Shown in pieces: positions 57,301 to 64,000 of a stretch of DNA of 64,000 nucleotides; positions within the stretch are counted from its first letter, which is position 1; every line of letters begins with the position of its first letter. The stretch is taken from assembly GCA_004380135.1 (NCBI GenBank), contig QXCR01000026.1, positions 186,001 to 250,000 on the forward strand. The letters run 5' to 3'. The stretch comes from Stemphylium vesicarium (lineage: Eukaryota > Ascomycota > Dothideomycetes > Pleosporales > Pleosporaceae). The notes beneath the pieces were generated by a model. It was not told the DNA's origin and did no database searches. It worked only from the letters and a program-made list of their open reading frames with translations. The translations under genes and the position numbers were made by a program.

Positions 57301-59243
57301 TGATGACTTGAGCACGCTACAGACGCAGAAGTCGTTCAACACAGCGCAGTTTTCTGTGCTATACTGTATTTCGCATGTCCAATCTTGATTCCAAACATCC
57401 AGTTTTGCGCTATCCGATGTCGCAATTATTGAACAACTCCTGGGTCCCGCGGAATTATCCGTTGCTGGCATACGCAGCGTCAGGGACTGGTGCTGTACCA
57501 AAACCCACCCACGGCACTACCCAACCGCTCCAACCGCCGACAATCAATAACACAGCCCCAGCACATACGGATGCAGGTCTACTTTGGTCGAGTCGAAACA
57601 CCTGGCTGCGGTGGGGAAAGTTTGGAGGTCGCATGCCCTGATACGAGACGCGGGATGCCCGTGGGGGTTAGAGTACGTGATTCATTTAGAAGTCGTATAT
57701 GGATAATTCGGGAGAAAATCCCTGGATCGTCGACAACACTGCCTTGGAAGATCCACAGTTGGGCACGCAACGGTCGACCATCGACGGGGCGGCTGTGGGC
57801 TACAGCGGGAAAGGGTCCTGATACCATGGCTGACGTGGAGGCTCGCGTGCTCAAACTCCAGATTTGTATAGGTCTTGGTCAGCCTTGGTCAGCCAGAATG
57901 TCACTGCCAGGTCTTGTAGCGATCGAGAGGCTGCTCGGTGGTGCAAGCGGTCCTAGTATGACGTCTGCTCGACGGTACTATCCGGGCTTGGGGATATACA
58001 GGGCGAGCATTGGTAGCCGAGTGTTGCGTGCTTCGGTCAACCAGGCCGAAGGGTGAAGGGACTCGCATTCGCGTTCGCCACAACTAATGGGAGATGGGGG
58101 GCCTTTTGTCGGTACTATGCTTCTCAGGACCACCCTCCATGGTTTCTCGTGTCCTCCGGAAAGGCAAGTCGTAAATCGTGCTCTAGGTGCGCCGTCTTGG
58201 CAGCCATAGCCGGAAGTGGTACAACAGCGGAGCGGAACCGGTTCGCAGAGTGCATGAAGATGAGGAGATACTCGTTCCAACCTGGAATGTAACGGCGGAA
58301 TACGGTGCTACTTATACAAGGCAGGGACTGAATGGAAAGCAAGGTCGCGGTGTGATACCATCAAGCGTTATCATTGCGCGATTGATAGCGGTACTCTTAG
58401 TGGTCCTCGCACCACCCCTTTCAGCCTCATAAAGCTTTCGTACATTGTCCAAGCAGCCAATAATACCCGTGGATGCAAAGGAACGTGGTCCGTCTGGGCA
58501 CAGCACAGATATCCAGTGAGGAGGTGGCCTTCCTATCGTGGACGTGAAACAGAGATAGGAGACCATCGCTCGGCAGCTTATCTGATGCAGGCAAAGTATG
58601 TTGCGGCTATGCGGGAAGCAATGAGCGACGTTCTGTTTCCCCAAAGATGCGCTCTACGAATCAGCGTCTTCGATAAGAAGGTTAGACCGTGCAGGTTGTT
58701 GGGTGAGTGAGACGGTGCTTTCGATGTTGTAATGTTTCGCGCTGGTTGTGCGGTGATAGCTGTGCTCGCCGTCGGCCACCAGAGTAAGCAGAGTGATTAG
58801 ACTGGTAGCCTTGAATGATCGTCAGGGAGCGGACTCGATGGGGCCCCCACAACAGTTTGAGAAGAATATGGGGAGTGGAATTTTGATATGGTGCTATGTG
58901 AGTACATTGCTGGATGATTACACGATGCATCCGCATGCCAGATCTAGCATCACCCCAAGAATCGTTGTATGGCTCCTGGCATCTTCTCAGGCATATCTAA
59001 ACGATTCCACCTCGAACATTTCCTACTGTGGTCCCAGTGTCCTTCCCTTGCTGACATGGACGCCGCATCTCCGTGGGACTGGGCGATTCCACGCTCCCTA
59101 TCTCGACTCCCATGTTTGTGTGACACAGAAATTGCCAAATTTGATATCGCGTCGCACAGTCCATACGTTCGTATCGCCATGGTCGTCGGGGCGCTGGTGG
59201 GGTATACTGCACGGTCGCTCGCTGTGCGGGCTTCGCACTCATC
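54367..59243. other. 4.9-kb stretch without recognisable genes upstream of AreA/NIT2
   Basis: Read on both strands; no family resemblance. The largest frames (189 codons at 57490, 165 at 58793) lack ordered composition. The region contains an imperfect ACACGCACT-type tandem (56074-56101), a CACGTG near 56562 and no tRNA-like arms. It borders the AreA start on the left, so a long regulatory region or leader is the simplest reading. Confidence 0.5.
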
Positions 59244-59615
59244 TCACTCTCTTCCCTCCTTCTTCTCGTCAGTCGCGCCGCCGCCCTTGACCGTCTCTTC
59301 GCCCAGTACTTTGCTCGCCGACATGAACCTATGAAACTAGTGTTAGCGCCCGTGAACTAGAACCCTCGCTCTTGTACCGGATCCGGGTTGAAAAGACGCA
59401 GCCGTCCCGACTCACATGGCACCGGCATAACCACCCAAGCCCCGCATATCCTGTGCCTGGCCAGCCGTCATACGCATCAAACTCTCGAGATCAGCCATAT
59501 TCGCGGTTAATTGTGCCAGTTGGGCTTGGAGGTGGGAGAGTTGGCGCGGCTTCTGCGACGGGACAGTGCTGAGGCGCGAGCCGCCTGGGGTGTGGGAGCG
59601 CTGAATGTTTGACAT
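59244..59615 (-). CDS. HSK3: DASH/Dam1 complex subunit HSK3
   Basis: Exon 1 59416-59615, intron 59329-59415 (87 nt, GTGAGT...TCATAG, phase 2), exon 2 59244-59328; 94 aa. After a Ser/Pro-rich start, residues about 24-70 form the Hsk3 helix (KPRQLSHLQAQLAQLTANMADLESLMRMTAGQAQDMRGLGGYAGAM), followed by FMSASKVLGEE. This is the whole Hsk3 family signature in its usual length. DASH is the fungal ring complex that couples kinetochores to spindle microtubules. Without splicing the frame stops one codon after GYAGAM, so the intron is required for the conserved FM.AS.V.GEE end. It is divergent from the small membrane-protein gene at 59887. Confidence 0.88.
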
Positions 59616-59886
59616 TGCGATCGGTGCAGTAATCGTGTTCTTCAGACGGCGTCTCTAGGCTGGGAGGGCTTTATCGTCGTTGCTGTCGTCGTGTTTGTTG
59701 TGGGAGTGGTGGGGAGCGCGCGCGCATTGCATCTCGGTGGGACTCCCGCGGCGAAAGGGCTTGGCGGGTCAGGTCGCGTCCCCACCCAGCTTTCGACTTT
59801 TCCGCCCTCTCGACCTTGTCGCCCTAGCAATATGACTGCGCACCGCCATTGACGCCTCACCGTACCGTCGAATTCCACAGAAAACC
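59616..59886. promoter_or_regulatory. Divergent promoter of HSK3 and the small membrane-protein gene
   Basis: 271 bp between two start codons transcribed away from each other; it must contain both promoters. No specific element called. Confidence 0.45.
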
Positions 59887-60233
59887 ATGGCCACTCTTCA
59901 ATATGTTCGACGCTGGATCATGACCGGCGCTGTCGCCGCCATCACCATAACAGGGACCATCTATGGCGCGGGGTTGAAAGGGCAACAAGAGGTTAAGCAG
60001 GTAAGTTCACGACGTTCGAATCACTGTCTCCACTTCTTCATAAGACGTCATGCTAACACTTCATCTTTCAGCAAAAACGTCAGATCCTCGAAGCCACACC
60101 CGAAGAACGCATCGCCCAACTCGAAGTAACACGCGCCGACCTAGTCCTCAAAAAGAACGAGATGGAAAGGAAAATGGCCATGTTTGCTGAGAAGAAGAAG
60201 GCGAAAGAGTTGGAACAGAACGATGGGAGGTGA
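59887..60233 (+). CDS. Small single-pass membrane protein, conserved-looking, function unknown
   Basis: Exon 1 59887-60000, intron 60001-60071 (71 nt, GTAAGT...TTTCAG), exon 2 60072-60233; 91 aa. It has a short basic N-terminus (MATLQYVRRW), one hydrophobic segment at about residues 11-30 (IMTGAVAAITITGTIYGAGL), and then a highly charged helix (ATPEERIAQLEVTRADLVLKKNEMERKM, ending KKKAKELEQ) likely to form a coiled coil. The layout, a basic anchor plus a helical tail, is like small mitochondrial inner-membrane assembly factors such as Pet117, but the sequence does not match Pet117 closely enough to name it. Coding status is supported by the clean phase-0 splice and by the continuous amphipathic pattern across the junction. 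Confidence 0.75.
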
Positions 60234-63200
60234 AGAGAAAATGCAGGTGCTTAGAGGCCTTGATGGTTGGCTGTGATCCTGGACGAGCGAGGCAGGACTC
60301 AAAATATCCATCAGTGTTGTGGCACCGTGGAAATATTGCACCATGAACCTCGCCTTTCGAAAGATGCAAAGGATACAGCGGACAGCCTGAAGCACGCCGA
60401 TGCCTTGGGTACTAAACGACCCATCGTTCACCGGCCATTGGAACATGTCATCACACCGTGTGGTACGGCCCAGGGCTGACTCAAGCCCTCCTTCGGGGTT
60501 CAGAGCCGAGTGTCGGATTTCGCAACACCATCTCGATTCTTCGCATACGATCCTGGATACGGCGCAGATCTTGTCGGGTTTCGTGATGCAGAACCTAGCC
60601 TAGTCAATGTCTTCCGTGGAGTCAGCGAGTCAATGTGGATGTGACTACCTTCACATCCCGCCAAAACTTAACACGAACCCATCGAGTATTACAAATACGT
60701 CTTGTAATAGGATCTGCAGAATAATATCTTCACGTCGATCTTCTCCTCCACTTGCCTTCCCGCGGCCCCGTTCCTCCCACCACGCCTGGTTCGAAAGCCC
60801 CTGCATATCGTACAACCGCTGGGTACAGCCGCTCAGGGTCCCTTACATGGTCATATGATACTATCCTGGTCTTGACCGTTTTTTTGCCAGCGAATCAAGT
60901 TTGGGCATCGACCGTCATTGAGATGGCTTGCAGCAGGACAGGGCAGCGTCAACCGTTACGCGGCTTCGTAAGCGATATGTCTGATGACAACACGGCTTCC
61001 ACTACCTCATTGCTTCAAGTGGGATAGATTCGCTTCATCTCGGGTCCCTAACAATCGTCATTTATGCACAGGTAATGTTCCACCAATTGGCCACGGTGCA
61101 CATCCGCAGATCGCTGTACGGCCCACTCCGATCTTCGGTACCTCCAACAGCATTCCGCCCCATTTCAAGCAAGATGAGTCGCTCTCGATGAGCGAGCACT
61201 TGCTACACATCGGATCTACAGAATTCCTACCACAACGACAGCCGTCGAGCCCTCCGCATTACTCGAGACGCGCTATGATCACTGTAGTCATGCCAATGAT
61301 GAAGATTGGCTATTCTCATTTCGTGGTGCATCAAATTGGCTAACGAATACACGTAAAGCACCTGGGTACGCCTGCGTTGTGTACTAGAAACTTCAAACCA
61401 GTCTATGGCTGTACAGGCAGTTCCCAGGTACGAGGAGCTTGTTGTATGAGACGGGTTAGGAAGCAAAAGACTAGTTGACTAGCAACAAGAAAGTAAAGCC
61501 TCAATTCAAATACCACCAAAGCGCAAACATACGACGCTGCGATACAATTCCGCATATCCCAGAATTCAACTCCCACATGGTATCTGAAGTGTTTTCTTGA
61601 CTGTATGAAGAGCTAAAAACAATAGCAATGTGGTCCCTCCTTCCGGCTTGCTGACTCGGATTCAAATCTGCGCCTTCGCCGCTTTCGCAGTTTCAGCTTG
61701 TATCATTATGCCATGTCTTGTTCGCCAGCAACAAAAAAACATACAACAGCGGGGATTCGCTAGTGGTCACCCACCTAACTACTAATCCGCCGGTATCTTG
61801 CTTAAATAGGGCTGAGCGAACGGGAAGCCTTGTTCTCAAGATCCTATGGTCGTATGTATGAGGTTGGAGAATCTTACAAAATATCATCCTACGCAATTCT
61901 CTGTTCTCCTGATATCGGCATCTTTCACCTGGCTACATATACATGTATGAATGTGGGGGTATATCTGTTTACGTACGAATCCACGAGGTCTCACGCCTTC
62001 TCATAGGGTCACGCGACCACGATCCTCACAAGACCGCAAGACTTGATATCTTTCTCATAAGGCTATGCATTCTCATGTTCGTCTGTCAATCCTACTTCGC
62101 GCCCACCGCCCTCCCATCGTAGCTAGTGTTGCGTCCATCTCACATACCCGTCTGGGTGTTCTCTCCATCATCTCCCCCGTCCACATGATTACCGTCCTTG
62201 CCTCCTCCACCCACAGTCATCTTCGCGCCCACTTCTATAGGGCCTCCTGCCGTACCTGGATGCGTTAGCAAATTATGTATCGACCCAAAAACTTTAACTA
62301 TAACATCGTGGATGAAGTAAGATGGCGAAGAAAGACGTACCACCGATCCAACCCACTACTTCCACGGCGCGAGGCCAAACCCCTAGAGCGACGAAGACGG
62401 CTATAGTCTCGATGACCAGAACACGGCTGGGGAGGCATGAGTATGAAGAGTTGGCGTTGGGAGCCTCCAGGCCTGGGGTTCCGTACGGGGAGAAGACTGT
62501 CGATTCCATTGTGTATGGAAGGAAGAACGGAACGCATGATTGTATGCTTTTCTGATCGTAATTCGTAGCGAAATTTGTAATGAAGTGGTAGTCTGCCCCC
62601 GTTGGATCCGTTGGTGCTGTTTCGAGTTTGGAATGTAGCGAGCGTGTAATTTTTTTTGGTGAGTATTATTGATCGATATGCTTCCGCAGTGCCGTATGAA
62701 GAAACTGAAACAAACCCGCAAGCATGGCAAATTTTCTTTTCTAATATAGAAGATCGCGCTGCTAAGACATGGTTTGACGGGGCGTCTCTTGTCTTGCGTC
62801 AAGGCTCCCACGGACGCTGCGCAGTGACTGTCTTACACTTGTCTGACTGAGTGTGTAACTCAATGACATGACCCCTCTCTGGGTAGATACTGCAGATCAC
62901 TGAACGGCTTTTTCGCAAAGTTTCTCACTGCAAAGACTTCGCCTAACTTTGTTTTATCAAGATAGATCTAGTGGAATTTCGTTCTAGCTAGAGAGCTGTA
63001 CACAAAGTTACGAGAAGCATGCTACAACTAGGATAAACTTAGACATACGCGACGCACCTGCTCTATGCTATTAACATGAAGACCATGTTTTTTCATTAAG
63101 AAGCCAATAAAAAACGAGGCAGTATCGAGGCATGTTTCTCCAGTAACATGCAATCACTGTGCTTCTTTGTCACCATTGAGCAAATAGCAAAAGTTTAGAG

Positions 63201-63475
63201 ACAACATAGAATCACTTGGAAATCAAGAATAGAAGAGGCGCAGTAGTTTGGAACTTTAATTGAGAAATGCTATTTTGGGGTATTTGATCATAACAGTAAA
63301 AATATATGCATGTGCTGCAGCCAGGCCGCACGACACACCGTCATCGTAGAGCCCAGCACATTCAAGCGCTGTCTCTCAACTTCATGCCATCGTCAAGTGA
63401 AGATATAAGCCTTGCTTATGATTCCTTCATGAGATATACTTGACAAGCTGTAGTAAATCTACGCATGCCCATCCT
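60234..63475. other. 3.2-kb intergenic region, partly AT-rich
   Basis: No recognisable gene on either strand. From about 62880 to 63420 the sequence becomes clearly AT-rich compared with the rest of the window (runs such as AATAAAAAAC, ATTTTGGGGTATTTGATC). This could be a gene-poor spacer, 3' region of the transporter or an old degraded element; no terminal repeats or transposase remnants were seen. Confidence 0.5.
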
Positions 63476-64000
63476 TTACTCTTCCCCTTCTCTACGGAGC
63501 CTTTGGTTGTTGTCGATAAACACCTTCTTGAACCTGAAATGGCACAGATCCGTGGTAACCTCCCAGGAGCTCTTTGCGTTCTCCGCGATGACTTGCCTGG
63601 TTGGCTTCTGGAACAGCTGGTCAATCTCCTCGAGCGTGAGGCCCTTGGTCTCAGGCATGAAGAAGATCTGGTAGAACCATCCAAGAACAGCGATACCACC
63701 GAAGAAACCGAGGGCCAGACCAGTCTTGGTGAAGGTATTTTGCATCTCGGTGAAGTTGTAGGTAACGATGAAAGAGGAGAGGAACAACCATGCGGTAGAA
63801 GTGGTCATACCATATGAACGGAGGTAGGTTGGGTAGACCTCGGAGGGAATGACCCAGGTGAGTGCGGCGTAAGAACCGAAGAACAGCTCGTAGAGGATCA
63901 ATCCGATGAAGTAAACCGCCAGCTTGCCGCTGAGACCTTCGATTTGGTAGGAGATACCGACGAGCATAAGGCCGATGAAGAAACCGGGCAACATGGCAAT
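63476..64000 (-). CDS. MFS sugar transporter, C-terminal part (5' end beyond window)
   Basis: The frame enters from the right edge and ends at TAA 63476-63478, giving about 174 C-terminal residues. Several hydrophobic helices are visible (FFIGLMLVGISYQIEG, AVYFIGLILYELFFGSYAAL, STAWLFLSSFIVTYNF, LALGFFGGIAVLGWFYQIFF), with the sugar-porter signatures VIPSEVYPTYLRSYG (loop between helices 10 and 11) and PETKGLTLEEIDQLF after the last helix. It belongs to the proton-coupled hexose/polyol symporter family of the plasma membrane; the exact substrate cannot be read from this part. The C-terminal cytosolic tail (about 50 residues) is charged. Confidence 0.9.
   Translation of the reverse strand: MAMLPGFFIGLMLVGISYQIEGLSGKLAVYFIGLILYELFFGSYAALTWVIPSEVYPTYLRSYGMTTSTAWLFLSSFIVTYNFTEMQNTFTKTGLALGFFGGIAVLGWFYQIFFMPETKGLTLEEIDQLFQKPTRQVIAENAKSSWEVTTDLCHFRFKKVFIDNNQRLRREGEE

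Noticed and set aside
1..64000. CRISPR arrays, rRNA, bacterial-type insertion sequences or viral genes
   Set aside because: No regularly spaced repeats, rRNA signatures, transposase or terminal inverted repeats were seen; the window is an ordinary fungal nuclear segment.

Overview
The window comes from the nuclear genome of a filamentous ascomycete, most likely a dothideomycete of the Pleosporales type. Evidence for this: compact 48-120 nt GT-AG introns with CTAAC/CTGAC branch points close to the acceptor, a HET-domain protein, a DUF7587-type protein, an AreA/NIT2 GATA factor, a KRE6/SKN1-type glucan-synthesis protein, a fungal P450 and fungal-type mitochondrial ribosomal proteins. No prokaryotic genes, tRNA, rRNA, CRISPR array or intact transposon were seen. 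I rebuilt exon structures by hand from splice sites, reading phase and protein-family continuity.

Left part (1-25.5 kb) is gene-dense: the 3' end of an unrecognised gene; a doubtful small ORF; a DUF7587-like gene (-); mitochondrial uL30m (+); a HET-domain gene (+); the tri-snRNP factor SNU66/SART1 (-); mitochondrial mL61 (-); the COPII coat gene SEC31 (-), divergent from an RRM gene related to CYP33 but lacking a cyclophilin domain (+); a B12D/NDUFA4-like gene (-), divergent from COX12 (+); a J-like protein without HPD (-), divergent from POP1 (+); and SGF11 (+).

The middle starts with about 10.2 kb (25.5-35.75 kb) without any recognisable gene, just upstream of the global corepressor gene SSN6/CYC8 (+). 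It is followed by a conserved mitochondrial-looking gene (+) and a KRE6/SKN1 gene (+).

The right part (46-64 kb) holds a six-exon P450 (-), a DJ-1/PfpI gene (-), the nitrogen regulator AreA/NIT2 (-) with about 4.9 kb of empty upstream sequence, the DASH subunit HSK3 (-) divergent from a small single-pass membrane protein (+), a 3.2 kb empty stretch, and the 3' part of an MFS sugar transporter (-) running off the end.

The genes are mostly unrelated housekeeping functions (splicing, secretion, mitochondrial translation, respiration, RNase P, chromatin). The most unusual signal is exon architecture. Two nuclear genes for mitochondrial proteins, COX12 and mL61, each appear to contain a 3-nt micro-exon flanked by an intron of about 60 nt and an intron of exactly 105 nt. 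The B12D-like gene has 16- and 13-nt exons, and the DUF7587 gene has a 7-nt first coding exon. All coordinates of spliced genes span start to stop codon; exon joins are given in the evidence.
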